The notes: generated by a model from the sequence alone, not told the origin. Positions 9,955-22,793 are shown, counted from the first letter of the stretch. The stretch is DNA of 64,000 bases from Platerodrilus igneus (GCA_036346225.1 JARFIW010000003.1:7413501-7477500); one strand, 5' to 3'. Numbers and translations: made by a program.

Positions 9955-10775
9955 GAGGGTGTGTGTAAAATGGTAAGGGGTGGACCTGTTTTAAATCTGT
10001 TTACAGATTCGGATTCTACATAAAATTCTAGACTAGCAAGATGTATTGCATGTATAAAAAATTTATAAGGACCGTCAGAAATCGCTACCAGCAAAAAAAT
10101 CTTAAAATGGGGGTAGCTCTCTGGGGGATGAAGCTATCTAAAAAATTTAAAGAGATTTGGGTAGCTGAGAAAATTCTAATATTAATTGATACCAAACAAG
10201 GTAGGTTTATCTCGTGGGTGGAAATGTGGAGAAAGATTTATCTCGCAGAGGGTATATGTGTAACTTTGCAGGGCGTGGTCCGATTTCAAATCTGTTTACA
10301 GATTCGAATTCTGCGTAAAATTCTAAGCTAACTTAATGTATCGCATGACTAAAAAAATTTATAAGAACGCTCAAAAGTCGCTATAGGTAAGAAATCTTAA
10401 AATTGGGGTAGCTCCCTTGGAGATGGTGCAATCTAAGAAATTCATAGAGATTCGGGTAGCTGAGAAAATTCTAATATTAATTGATACCAAACAAGGTAGG
10501 TTTATCTCGAAAGATGCAATGGCTAGTGGAAGAAAAGTATTTGGGTCAGAATGTTAGCCGTAAAAAAATCTTAAAATGAGGGTAGTTTCCTGGGGGATGA
10601 TGCAATCTAAAAAATTCCTAGAAATTCGGGCAGCTAAAAAAATTCTAATATTAATTGATACCAAACAAGATAGGTTTATAGGTTTATCTCGAAAGATGAA
10701 AAATGGTTAGTCGAAGAAAACTTTTTGGCCCAGATGTGTGGGGAAATGAGGATGCGGGGGAAATGAGGCGGGAGG
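9955..10775 (+). repeat. tandem satellite of about 290-bp units matching the foldback arms
   Basis: Three successive units share the order CCGATTT(C)AAATCTGTTT, AAATTTATAAG, TCTTAAAATGGGGGTAGCTC, ATTCTAATATTAATTGATAC and AAGATGCAATGG with the right arm of the 1458-3038 element. Units start near 9970, 10255 and 10555, the last being shortened. The third unit has a duplicated AGGTTTAT. A partial frame (10041-10331) is the same peptide frame as in the arms. Confidence 0.75.
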
Positions 10776-10789
10776 ATTCTTGAATTTAC

Positions 10790-12150
10790 CCTACTGAAGA
10801 TATCATGGACAGACAAAGTTAAGAACGAAGAGGTACTAAAAATGGTAGGGGAAGAAAGAAATATGTGGAAAACGGTAAAAAATAGGAGAGATAGGATGAT
10901 AGGCCACATACTACGGCATGAGGGAATAGTGCGGAATATATTAGAAGCAGAGATCGGAAAAAAGAGAAGAAGAGGCAGACCTAGGTTAGACTACTGCACA
11001 CAGATAGTAAAAGATGTAGGCTGTAGGGGTTTCAGGGAGATGTGTAGGCTAGCCCAGAATAGAAATCAATGGAGGTACGCATCCAACCAATCCCAAGATG
11101 GATAAACTAATGACCAAAAAATAACTGCTTAAACATGATGATTATTATAAGTAACTACAAGAATTGGTTGGGCAATATTCTCGAATAATGTTAAGTGTGA
11201 AAAGACTTACTGGAAAACCATTATTTCGGCAAACGTCTAAGTGTTGGGGGATCTTGGTAGCCACAGGTTGCTTAACCCTCTTCACTGAATCTCGGTGAAA
11301 TAGGGCATAAAATTAGAAAACAATAGAAGGGAACGAGCTGTATACACATGCTCTGTGAGAATTTCAGGGAACTAGGTAGGCTAGCTCAGAATATAAATAA
11401 GTGCAGGTACGTGTCCAACCAGTTTTGAGACGGAAAACCTAATGACGAAAAAATAAGCGCAGATAAATCTGATGATTAGTATAAACAACTAGTTGTTGGT
11501 TGCGAAATATCTGCAACTAATGCTGACTGTGCGAAAAGATATATTGAAAAATATATCAAATCGGTAAATGGTTAAGTGTTGGGGGAACTTGGCAGCCACA
11601 GGCTGCTTACCTCCCTTCGCAACCACTGAAGGTAGGAAAAATAGGGTATATAACTGTAAAACAATAGAAGGTGACCGAACTGTATCTAACAAGAAAAAAC
11701 AGCACCTATAAGGAAAGACAACAAACATAGAACAAGAAGAAAATTGTTGAAAGCATATGTGTGGAGCACAGCACAGTATGCCTATGAAATATGGACAGTC
11801 TGAAACGCAGACCGAAAAACGGTAGCAGCCTTTTGAAATACTGTGGTTCAGATGTATGAGGACGATAGCATGGACAAACAAAGATAATAAAAAATAGGTT
11901 ATAGAAATAGTAGGGGAACAAGGATATCTGGGGAAAAAGAGAAATAGAAGGGCGGAATACGTTCTAAAGCTTTTTGGGGAATAGTATGGGATATATTACA
12001 AGCAGAGATAGGAAAAAAGAGGTAGATGTAGACCTAGATCAGATAGTGATAGATGCAGACTATGCAAATTTCAGGGAAATCTGTAGGTTAGTTTAGAATA
12101 GGAAACAATGATGGTACGCGTCTAACCAGTTCCAGGACTGAAGACCTAAT
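10790..12150 (+). repeat. array of three degenerate LINE 3' tails
   Basis: The phrase TTTCAGGGA followed by TGTAGGCTAGCCCAGAATAG-like text occurs near 11030, 11361 and 12069, spaced about 331 and 708 (twice 354). A second phrase, GTGTTGGGGGA-CTTGG-AGCCACAGG, alternates with it near 11240 and 11576. Only the first unit keeps an open frame. The third begins further upstream (EIWTV, then ADRK) and has many stops. Confidence 0.65.
10842..11105 (+). pseudogene. C-terminal tail of a LINE polyprotein
   Basis: 87 codons: MVGEERNMWKTVKNRRDRMI, GHILRHEGIVRNILEAEIGK, KRRRGRPRLDYCTQI, and CRLAQNRNQWRYASNQSQDG. This is the conserved end of many insect LINE ORF2 proteins (I/GHxLRH...GRPRL...LAxDRxxWR). 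The RT domain is missing upstream, so it is a 5'-truncated insertion, the normal product of incomplete target-primed reverse transcription. Two more degraded copies follow in the same orientation. Confidence 0.75.
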
Positions 12151-12900
12151 GATGATGAAACAATAATGAAAACCGTCAGTCTCTCAGTATGTGCTTATCA
12201 CCAAATTACGAAAACACCTAGCGATACATCGAACCACCTTTCCATCTTGATTGGTAAACATAGCTTAGTCTCATTTAATGTCTTCCTTAGAGGTTCTGGT
12301 GTTAGTTTAATCGTCCCTTCAAGAAAATAAATATTTGCAGCATGCTAAATGACATACCGCCATAAATTTCAATACGCAGTTTGTCTTAAGGAATTGACCA
12401 TCTCTTAGGTAATGGGGCCACAAATTTAAGATAGATGGTGACGCATGATCTATCAAATTTAATCAATTTTTTATAAGAAAACGCAAACTTCTGTATGTCA
12501 CTTACCAATAGGTGAACTATAGCTTGAGATTATTTTTAGCACTCCATGCCTGACGGATGTTGAAGACAAAACAAAGCAAATATAATCGGTTTATTAAATT
12601 CTAATGATATCTTATGTAAAATATTAATAGTGTTCTGAAACATATTTTAAGCAACATTTATTGCGATGTTGAATAAACAGCCAAAATTACCTCTGATTTT
12701 CCCACTAATGAAATACTTGCGAATAATTTGGTGTAAAATTTGTGATGACGTTTATTGCATGTTTGATTGACTAATACATTTGCTACACAGCTGTCTCTTT
12801 AAGACTCTTTGGTCCCAATACAGTTCTTGCATTTTAATGTGGAGGTACAAAAATATCCCAATATCGAATGCCTTTGCGTATTATTGTTTCAGCATAAGGA
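12151..12900. other. spacer, nothing recognised
   Basis: AT-rich, no domain or repeat found. A short frame at 12809-13000 has no family signature. Confidence 0.4.
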
Positions 12901-13330
12901 GAGACCGCATCGCGCTTTGATTTGCGTTTCAACTTCCGAATTCGAAGATTTTACAACGTTTATCCACAACTGCTGTACAAAGAACACTTCCTATCATTGA
13001 TTAAACCAATTACAAGAAGGCGGTGTACATTAAAGCTCCGGCTTTATGTGCAACGTTTGGTTATTTCTTGCGAAGCATTTGTTCTACTACAGCTATGGAC
13101 GAAGAAAATCCGACTACATATGCACCAGCTTCTACACCGACGCCGAAATAGATTTTTAACCCTCAGACACCGCTACGGGCATGATCGTGACCAACGACAA
13201 AACTAGAAAACACCATACGAGCCAAAACTAACACTTCGAAAGAACAGCTATCGAAACCCGACAGAAACGTCAACAACTCACCACAAGAAAACAGCGCCTC
13301 CGAATCCAACAAACGTTCTCGTCCAGACCC
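12901..13330 (+). pseudogene. possible retroelement ORF1/gag-like fragment
   Basis: A plus frame with interruptions reads MDEENPTTYAPASTPTPK, then after stops SKEQLSKPDRNVNNSPQENS and NKRSRPDPTSSTYAV. The Pro/Ser/Asn-rich, basic composition resembles the disordered N-terminus of LINE ORF1 or gag proteins. No zinc knuckle is present. It abuts the minus-strand RT remnant that begins at 13335, so it is probably an unrelated insertion. Weak call. Confidence 0.25.
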
Positions 13331-13334
13331 GACC

Positions 13335-14312
13335 TCATCGACTTATGCTGTTGTCCTTTTTGTTTAGTCCACAAAGCGTTGCGCCGTAAAGGAATGGTGT
13401 TACGTATGTTCGAACCTTACCCATTATGCACATATCTGTGAGACTCCTTAAAGATTCCAACACTTGATCTCCATGGTCACCTGTTTCTTTACCGACGAGA
13501 TCTTTTAAATGTCGTGGCCTTATACCGTCTATACCACCTGTGCTTCCAGTCGCGAAATCGAAAATTGATTTTCTAATTTCCATTTTGACATTGGCTGGAT
13601 ATCGATGTTGGTTTCCTCGTTGTTTGTGATATTTATGCTTGGTTCTGGATGTTTTTCTAATAATTTCTGATAAGTGTCGTTGTTGCCGGAAGCAATCGTA
13701 TCGTTTGATGATAGGATCTTGATGGTTCCCCTTATATCTACGTCACATAACTTTGATTGTATTAAATTTATACGAATGGCCTCTGTGTCTTTAGAAGTTT
13801 TCAGTTTCTTGTGTTTTTGAAGCGTGGCTAAAATACTGTTCGTTAGATCGTCGAAAGGCAATCGCTTCAACTTGGTCCACATATCCAAGTTACGCTTCAC
13901 GTAACACAGGTTCTTGTTTTTTTGATCTGGGGATTTCAAAGTGATGTAAGCGAAAATTAACAGGTGAGCTCACGTGAGGACAGGGGCTTCCGGTTGAGTG
14001 CAAAAACGGATTAGGTTTGAGAATTCTATTGCAATTTGAATCCGCGCGGCCTTTGGTACGGTAGTATATGCTCGTATCGTTTGTACAATAACCAAAAGTT
14101 TTTTATGAGATCATATTCAGTTCTATCAGGCAAGAATGGTTCGCCCGCTGTTGTTGTACTTGGTGTCATTGGTGTTTCAAGTGCTTGTCGATTTTCATTA
14201 GATATCTTTTCGACTAGTGAACATTTAAACCCACTTTGCCTTTTATTTTCCTTTTTTGACATAATGGACAAGTAAGAATTTGAGAGTCCTGTGTATTCTG
14301 CTCCTTTTCCAT
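13335..14312 (-). pseudogene. PHD/zinc-finger reverse-transcriptase element, decayed 5' part
   Basis: Begins at the ATG at 14312 (MEKEQNTQDSQILTCPLCQK, then GKVGLNVH), a C2H2 finger followed by a stop. After a non-matching stretch, 13939-13529 reads CDVDIRGTIKILSSNDTIA and DTYQKLLEKHPEPS, and 13583-13335 reads SIFDFATGSTGGIDGIRPRH, LKDL and LYGATLCGLNKKDNSI. The second half matches the same blocks at 56591-57703 (CVKILSSNDSLGPQDTDTYN; LFYGANLCVLNKKDGG). The RT palm beyond NKKD is gone. It is the second, older member of this family in the window. Confidence 0.7.
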
Positions 14313-16279
14313 TTCAATCACATGCGGACGCTTTTATGCGATGAATGTGTATTATCGTATCCGATTGTCAATTAGTCATGAATAGGATACAGAAAATTCC
14401 CTGTTGGTATGTTTTGTAGTAGCCTTTGAAAAAGTTCGTCGAATCAAAATAAGAAATTTGAAGTTTAACGCAAGGCATGTCAATCTGACGTCTATTATAA
14501 TATAATTTCTTTAAAACTTCTTTAAAAATAAGTTAAAGAGAGTCGATCTCTTTTGAATTTAACACTTACTGCAAAGTTTTTCTTTTAATTATTGGACACG
14601 CGTCACTGTTATTATTTTATAGTCATATGACGTTAAACGCACGTTACCCAAACCTTTCTCGTTATATTTTGACGCACAAAATTACTCGCAATTTATATTT
14701 ATATCACTTGTAGGAACATTAATTTTATCAGTATATAAAGCTAGAATAACATTTCCATACAGTTTTTTTGAAAAACATGAAACAATTATATGATCTTCCT
14801 ACAATCCGAAAATACTGAACGATGTTTTGTATTGACAAATTTACGTGAAATTCCTCTTTGTAATTTTTTAGACTCTCTGTGTATATTAGGCGATAATAAA
14901 TCTGCAACGTAGTTATTGAAGGAAAATTGGTACACGATCTGTCACAAATGACACCCCTACCTGTACTGGATCACTGGATGTTGGATGTACTAAATGCTGT
15001 ACGACACACGACAAGGAACTTTTTATGTGGTAGGGACCTTCAGGTTATTATTCGTCATATATTTCAAGGTTTAATGTTCTAGTAGATTCTCATATCCATT
15101 AACCCAAATATTTTTATACCATATTTATTGAGCTTGGTAAGAAGATACTGCCTTTTGTTATTGTAGAGTATTTATCTATTGTGTAAGACAACGCACGTAA
15201 CTCTACAATTTCAAGGATCTCTTTTGCAGGCGCAAGTTTGCTTTTTGTCTAGTGTTTATGTTACCAAATCTCAAATAAATAGGTAGAAATCTAAAGTACA
15301 TTTGATATATGATTAAAACAATTTCTATTCTGTTACAGTTTGTAACGCTTGTGCGTTAATTAAGCATACATTCGTCAATAGACAAGCATTTATTAATTTC
15401 AGCTAGTTCAGGAGCTGTGGTAGCAAAATAAGCGTAAAATTTTATAGAAGCAGTTTACAAAGGGACTATTACAATATAATGTAAAATCAGGACAAGTAAA
15501 GACAAAAAAACAGTACATCTTTATATAAAACGCAACAGCGATAAGGACTTTACACTCTTCATAATCGAATACGAAAAATTACCAATAAAACCGGGTATAT
15601 AACCTTTAACAATAATGTTTATATCAACAAACGCCTAAGGGATTTAAAATAACATAGAAACATAAAAGTCATAAAATTATCACATTGACACAATCTGAAG
15701 ACCTTGAACTTGACCCTAAGAAAGCTTTAGACGTATAAAGTGTGAGAACAGAGTGATCACAAAGGGTGTGAAATTAAAAGGACTAAGCTTGATTAAAATT
15801 AGGGGACAGAGATGATCAGAGAGAACGAAATTATGCGCTATTGGCAACAGACTCGTACCAAGGCCGTTGGTCCTTCGACAAAAAATACAGGTCAAAGATG
15901 GCGGAGTGTGTAGGCCTTCGGACAGGTGGCCGATTGAAATAAATGTTCTAAAAACGCAAGAATCAAAATATCATGTTTAATTAATATTTATTCGTGAGAC
16001 CTATTATACAAGATACGTGCATATTTAGTTTGTCCATCCAAATTTACTAATTTTTCCTTTTCCGTCTAATCTATAGCTAGCGTAACGCAATGTGTTACAT
16101 TATGTCCTACTGTCTTGCAAAGTATAATAGAAATCGGTAATTACTATTTTACTTAGAACATAAAAAAACAATTTTCCACGACTATATCAATACCCATTGC
16201 GGTTAATCTTATTATTATTCTTTCCTTTACTATTGGCCTACGTATTAGGATTGCTTCTACTACTTATACGCATTGTTCA
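14313..16279. other. AT-rich spacer, nothing recognised
   Basis: About 2 kb without coding signature, terminal repeats or tandem structure visible by eye. The plus frame 14036-14275 is antisense to the PHD/RT remnant. Confidence 0.4.
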
Positions 16280-16775
16280 GCTTTTATTCGCCCGTTTCTA
16301 TTACCAGTTCTCGTGCGGGTTCTGCAGTGTCACAGTGCTTGCTATTATTGGATGCTAATTCCATTTCTACATTGTTACCATGCACCCACTGTCGTCTACC
16401 CTGCTTACAAAGTCTACTTGTTTTACAATGGCACGGTTATGTTTCTCTACTTTCAAACATTGCTACATTTTTGTACTTTTTTCTTTTATTAAATACATGG
16501 TTTCATGCGTTATCCGTTTCTCCTTAGCTAAATACCTTTCAGTATCTAATATTGTGCTTTCCCAAATACTTCTTTCGTAAAGAACTGACAGTTTTTTTTC
16601 ATGTTTCCCAACTTGCGCCATTTTACTATCTACCTCATTTCTATATTCATATTTGATTTAGATGCTGTTTATTTTGGCTATAGCTAATTTGGGTAGTCTT
16701 TTCCTGTTTTCTTCTTTAGCCTTAAATCGCATCTTACTGTTATAAATTGTGGTCACTATCCATATTTACAACTTG
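16280..16775 (-). pseudogene. LINE endonuclease-to-RT linker remnant
   Basis: Minus-strand text reads SDHNL, then MRFKAKEENRKRLPKLAIAK, NEVDSKMAQVGKHEKK, and AKEKRITHETMYLIKEKSTK. The SDHNL motif closes the endonuclease domain of many LINE polyproteins and is followed by exactly this kind of Lys-rich linker with WITxETxxLIEER-like text. Several stops interrupt it. It is the continuation of the endonuclease remnant at 18480-18945, from which it is separated by about 1.7 kb. Confidence 0.45.
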
Positions 16776-18479
16776 GTAATATTTAAAAACTCTTGTAATT
16801 ATTTATATCTACCTACCGCGTGAGGGTATCCAATTAACAATAAATAATAAATGACAGGACCTCTAACACTATCGTACCCTCACGTTTCGGGACGTTGCCT
16901 CGCAAGCTGCAGCAGTCGGTGAAAGGGGGGGTTCATTAAACAAACACACTGAGACGAAATTCCGATTGTTTTATTAAATGGCTACTAACTAATACTTCAA
17001 CTAATTACATATGCATAACAAAAATATACAGTAAATAACCTTATTTACAATAGGGCGCCACCATGGGAATTAAACGGCCCATGGACCAATCGCGGTAATA
17101 GCTCACGTCGCACTTTGTTCGTGGGCGATGAACCAAGATTGCAGAACAGAAAATAAGTCACTTCACAGGGGCTAATCTTTTAAAGTCTCCGGCTAGCACA
17201 AACACAACTTAACTAAACTTAACTAACAAAACATATTTTTGAATAGTAATACAGTTCTAGGTGTAAACACCCCAATAACAAAAGTTTATTAATGCTACCC
17301 TAGTCTACCTAACTTGCATAGTGCGACGACCCTTTTTTTTAACCACGGGGTCATCAACACCAGGAAAAATACTACCTTCTCAAGGGTCAACTCGTACCGT
17401 AACGTGACTTCGGACCTGAGCTTTGCATATTCAGGTAGTCTCGTGGCTTAGTGATTAACGGCCTCTGACACCGTCGAAACACAATATAATAGAAGACCCT
17501 TCTAAAACGATGCGGTTTCCAAAGCAATAATCTAACGGATCAATTTATGTGAACTGTGCTTTAACCCGGAGTTGTATTTTATGGAAGTCGACAAATACAG
17601 TATTTAAACAAATAACTGACTTATGCTGCATAACACAGCCTTGAGTTCATGGTAATATCACATATACTAATTACTTACTCAGAGAAATAATTAACTTAGA
17701 ACATAACGGCACGCACTTGACTTCAGAGAAATAAAACACTTCACTCAATCTGGCAAATAACAGCCCTTTAACCTCTAACGCGTCTGGAAATAAACAACCC
17801 CCATTACCACCGGCTGGCATCCTTATATACATTTAAGTTGATTGAAAAATAACCCCTTGCCTAGCTCTCATACTCGACAAGGGATACGCCGGTCGTAAAT
17901 CTTTAAGATTAATTAAACTGCCGATTGCCTAAGATAGCCACACAAGTAGCTCTCGGAACTAATTTTTAGTTGAGTATTCCGATAATTGAAAAATTCCTTT
18001 CGACCACCCAGACATAAATAGGGTCCTAGAACATGATTGACATCTAATCATAGATAGCAACTAATCTGACATGTTTAGTGCCTTTCACGTAAAGTGCCTT
18101 TAGAAAAATTAATTAACTCTTGGATTATATCTTCCTGGAGCTTCGCTAGGACGCTACTTGGGTGATCTTGCAGCGGTTTACAATTGCAGAATATTTATGC
18201 TCCACGACCTTCATTCTAATAATTAGAATGCTAAAATTAAACTAGAAAATAACTATTTTTAGAAATACTAGAACTATTAGAGCGTATTAAAACAGTATGT
18301 TACACTCTTACTAGGTTTTTTGAATATATCCTTAACTAATATATAGTCTATCAGAAACTTATCTATACAGGTATTTACAACGAGTATAATCGGCGCATAT
18401 GATTTTTTCTGTAAGCCGCACCTGATTCGGTTTTGGTATAAACATAATGAGCTCATAACCTTTTTAATTTTTCACTACC
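16776..18479. other. inserted sequence of unknown type inside a LINE remnant
   Basis: Coding text for the LINE stops on both sides of this stretch. It contains a G run (16921-16932), a short inverted pair CGTGAGGGTA/TACCCTCACG (about 16820 and 16875), and no recognised protein. Insertion borders and target duplication could not be fixed. Confidence 0.35.
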
Positions 18480-18945
18480 AAATTACATTCACCTACTTAC
18501 TATCTTTCCTTCTTTGTTTTAACCTACAGCTGTATTAAAATCTCCTACAGCTAGCAATACATGTCCCTTTGCAACAACCCTAAATTTATCCTAAAATCAC
18601 AATTTCTTCATCCTAATGATTTGACGTGGGTATGTATATAAGACTACTACTGTGCCTGCTAGTACTATGTCAGACTGCTAATAACTTATTACTAAGTTAT
18701 TGGATGTTTTTTACTTTACTTGTTCTTTTCTCACTTGTAGTAAAACTTACACCTGCATGACTACCACCTGAGCTTGAGTGGTGGGCACTAAATTCTCCTA
18801 TCCGAATATCCAGTACTGACAGCCTCCTACCTTCAACAAGCCCTATCAATCAACTATTAACCTAAACATTTATTCTCTATACCTCTTAACCTTCAGAAAA
18901 CTTCGAACGTTCTACATTCCGATTCGTTTGGTATTCTTCCTTGTA
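18480..18945 (-). pseudogene. LINE endonuclease (APE-type) remnant
   Basis: Minus-strand pieces in order are RIGM-NVRSF (the opening strand of LINE endonucleases), FSAHHSSSGGSHAGVSF (matching the SGG-H-GVGF block), YIPTSNH-DEEI (the YAPT block) and LLAVGDFNTAVG (the catalytic GDFN block). The endonuclease would nick target DNA to prime reverse transcription. There are stops in every block border; dead. It continues at 16280-16775. Confidence 0.5.
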
Positions 18946-20251
18946 GATATTTCTTTACTTTTTGCTTCTTATTTATCTTCTCTGCTCTAGGGCTTTATTA
19001 TTTTTTTTTAGAATCCGAATAGGAACGGCCTTTCGAAGTAGGGTGGGATTTGCAAAACTGTCTCTATCCATCTGGCTTTCTCAAAAACACTTTAATGTTT
19101 GTCTTAATTTTTGTGTTTTTCTTAGCTGCAACTCTTGGAAGAGTAAGGTGGTTGTGATTTTTCGTTGTCTTCCAGTGAGAGCAGTAAAAAGATCTTTTAA
19201 GGATGCTAGGTGTGAGGGAAAGATAGATACTCTAGTTGGTCACCTCTTACAATAGGTATGGGAATATCTAGAACTATTCTACTACGGTCCAAGATCGTAC
19301 AGTCTATTACACTTAGCGAAAATAGGTCATTTCTATATGATTATCTACATCTTGCAAACTTATTTTTTCAAAAAGTGTTGAGTATGTGCTATGATTACCT
19401 ATGACTAACAGGTATTTTATATAAATAAACCTTGTATCATAAACAAATTCTTTGTACAAAGCTAAATTAGATCTTACTGACCTCGAAAAAATTTTATATT
19501 TAAGATTGCTCTCATAAATACTTTACGATTCTGGAAAGTGTTGATCGAAAATGTATAATTTAATACTAAGAATGTTATACTATCACTTTTGTTCTGATAA
19601 ATTTAACATTAAACTGGACATCCTTGAAAGTGAAGAAGGCAGAGTGCATTCATGAATAAAATTGACATTTAACGTAAAGGTTTTTATCCATCGCAGATAT
19701 TTTACTATCTCTAACTTATGTGAATATTCGTCTCTATAGTACAATAATTTAAACTAACGTATGTCTAATTTATGATAGAAAGTCTCTAATGAATTGTAGA
19801 ACGTTTTTTGAATACTATTTGGAGAAAGAATTATAATTAAGTCACTAAATGGGAGGTTTACTGTAGAAGCAACGAACATTTTTTTGAATCATCACAATTT
19901 AATACACAGAGTTAAGAACAAAATTATGAATTTAGAAATATTTAGTAATAGTCCGTATTCATGGGAGCCAATTCTCATTTTGAAACCTTGCGAAACGACC
20001 AAGTATCGTTTTTAAGGTCATGAGTTATTGAGAGTTTTTACTATAGCTAAGCAGGTGCTTGTTTAATATATCATTCCATACTGTGTATGGCGTAACTAAG
20101 AATTGATGGGCTCCTGCAAGAAATATTAAATTGGCCCCACCGTTGGTTAAGTAGTAAAATTTTAAAAAGCGCTTATGCAATTTGAAATACTATTGTGTTT
20201 TATACATATCAAATGTTTAGGTTCTAATTATAATAAAAGACAGTAAACATA
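18946..20251. other. AT-rich spacer, nothing recognised
   Basis: A plus frame at 18962-19255 shows no domain. No repeats seen. Confidence 0.4.
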
Positions 20252-21176
20252 CAGGGTGGCACTAGTTTTATGTCATTTATTTAAGGCGGAGTGTAAAGAC
20301 CGATAAGACAAACAAACATTGCTAATTAACCTGGGGTCTAAAGCAAAGAATTTAGCTAGAAATGGACATAAAAAAGTATCACAATTGTTTTAAAAGCATT
20401 GCAATGTTAACTACGTCCAAATAAAATATACTATTACATCATGCTTTAAAGTCGACCAATTAAGATGCGACCTTCAGTAAACTTAAATTAGTGAAATAGA
20501 GTGCATTTTTGCTGCCAAATGAAATAACTCAATGCACTTGAACTGATACTGAAATAAGTTAAAATTTTTGTCTAAAATTTTGCATGAATAGATAATAATC
20601 ACAACAAACAATTATATTCCATAATCCCGATTTAGTCGATTGCATTTGGAGTCTGACGCCGTATTTATCTTTGTTACAATTTGGCGTTTATGCTGAATAC
20701 GATATCCTACTTCAAATTGAATGTACTTTTTCATTACAAGGCTCGTAACCGGGGTTGAATGTTTTATGTTCCAGTACGTGCTAAGGTAATACACTTAAAC
20801 GCAGTGTTGGGACATAATTGTAATTGTATCTAGGTAATTGGAGTTTGTGCCGCGTTTGTAGCTTAATGAATTGTTTTTTGAAAATACGAAAACCCGAGAA
20901 TTATACCAACCACGAACTTGCAGATACGGTGGAAATTTCGAACACTAACTGTGAAATCATTTCATGTGCGTTATGTGGTTCAGGATAGCACTTGCATACG
21001 TAAGTTGTCTCTTAAAAAACATATGATAAAACAGCAGTTCTAAAACACTTAAGTTAACCACCTGGGTCGAGAATTTAAAAAGCGGTCCATGAGTAAAATG
21101 CCTTATAGATTTTTTGTTTAGTTAATTAATCTCTATCACCTCCTACATTTAATGACATATAACTAATGCCACCCTG
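20252..21176. mobile_element. non-autonomous mariner-like element (MITE)
   Basis: Ends are CAGGGTGGCACTAGTTTTAT and, reversed, CAGGGTGGCATTAGTTATAT, a 26-bp inverted pair with two mismatches. TA flanks both sides (20250-20251 and 21177-21178). 925 bp, with no transposase frame. TA duplication and the CAGGGTG start place it with Tc1/mariner derivatives; mobilisation would depend on a transposase elsewhere. Confidence 0.75.
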
Positions 21177-21794
21177 TATAACTAAACGAAAATTTCAATT
21201 ATGCAGAGTTATTCACAATAACTTTCCAAAACGACGTTTTCTTGTTGATAAAAACTGCTGAACTACACTTTCCACTATAATGCTTTTAGCTCACTCATTT
21301 TTAATAGAAAGGAGTGCCAATGGACTAAGTCTCATTTTGGACATGGTGCTATGAAAGTAGGACTTAATGAGCTCAAGCTTACTGAACGAGACCCTTCGGG
21401 AGAAGCGGTGGTAATCGGTAAAGTTAAATACAATTGTAATACCATACACAAATCCAACACACTACTAGCGATAGAACAGTTTTCTACAATTACTAATTTG
21501 GCCACTTCTTATACCGAAGAAAAATTTTCAATTTTCTCTTTTATTATCGTTCGAAAACTTAGAATTTGTTGAGGAAATGTCTTTTGCATAAAATTCACAT
21601 AGTCTGTTTGCTTTTTGATAATTTCATCATCAGGTCAAAGACTGAGATGTTTTGGTTGTACAATTGCGAATTTGGTGGAATATCGTTCATCCTAACAAAA
21701 TGCGTTTTTATTTATTTATTTGTTCCAACGTTTCAGTAGTCTGCTACCTGAAATTTAAGCAGACTTGGCTTTCCCCCAGAAAGTAACCGTCAGT
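21177..21794. other. spacer, nothing recognised
   Basis: Short frame at 21351-21572 without signature. Confidence 0.4.
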
Positions 21795-22745
21795 AAGGCG
21801 TGTGTATGTGTGCGTGTGCGCGCGCGCTTCAGGGCATGTGTTAGGTGTGTGTGAGGGTTGTGTGTATGTGTGTTGTGTGTGTGTGATGTTGATATCCGTA
21901 TTACGTTTCTCCTCTAGGACCAGGACCATCGGCAACCGGATATCCCAGCCGTCAAGGAAGAACGCTCAACGGATATTGCCTTAAATCTAGATGTTGAAAA
22001 GGCAATGTAAGTGTGTGAATAGGCATTTGTGTATATAAGGTGTGTGTGTGTGTGTGTATGCGTGTGTGTGTCTGTGTGAGGGTTGGGTGCATGTGTGTTG
22101 TGTATGTGATGTTGATATCCGTGTTACGTTCCCCCTCTAGGACCAGGGCTATCGGCAACCGGATATCCCAGCCGTCAAGGATGAACGCTCAACGGATATT
22201 GCCTTAAATCCAGATGTTGAAAAAGCAATGCAAGTGTGTGAATAGGCATGTTTGTAGGGGGTGTGAGTGTGAGTGGGTATGCGTGAGTGTGTGTGTATGT
22301 GTGTATCAGTGTGAGGGTTGTGTGTATTTGTGTTGTATATGTGATGTTGATATCCGTGTTACGTTCCCCATCTAGGACCAGGACCATTGGCAGCCGGATT
22401 TCCCAGCCGTCAAGGAAGAATGCTCAACGGATATTACCTTAAATCCAGATGTTGAAAAAGTAATGCAAGTGTGTGAATAGGCATGTTTGTAGGGGGTGTG
22501 AGTGTGAGTGTGTGTGTGTGTGAGTGTGTGTATGTGTGTATCAGTGTGAGGGTTGTGTGTTGTATATGTGATGTTGATATCCGTATTACGTTCCCCATCT
22601 AGGACCAGGACTATTGGCAGCCGGATATCCCAGCCGTCAAGGAAGAATGCTCAACGGATATTACCTTATCAGTCCGAATCATCGGCAGCCGGGAATCTAG
22701 ATGTTGAAAAGGCAATGTCCGTGTGTGAACGCTGTTTTGTGTTTG
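21795..22745. repeat. tandem repeat, about 4 copies of 223-235 bp
   Basis: GATGTTGATATCCGT recurs at 21885, 22108, 22343 and 22570. Each unit combines a TG-rich stretch with a well-conserved block of about 115 bp (GACCAGGACCAT, ATCCCAGCCGTCAAGGA, CTCAACGGATATT, AGATGTTGAAAA). The first and last units are the most divergent. Confidence 0.85.
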
Positions 22746-22760
22746 TACAGTGTTTGAGAA

Positions 22761-22793
22761 GTGTTTGAGAGGTGTTCTGTGTGTTTATGTGTG

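Noticed and set aside
21744..22768. Thr/His-rich and Cys/Val-rich frames in the tandem repeats
   Set aside because: They arise from translating TG/CA repeats.
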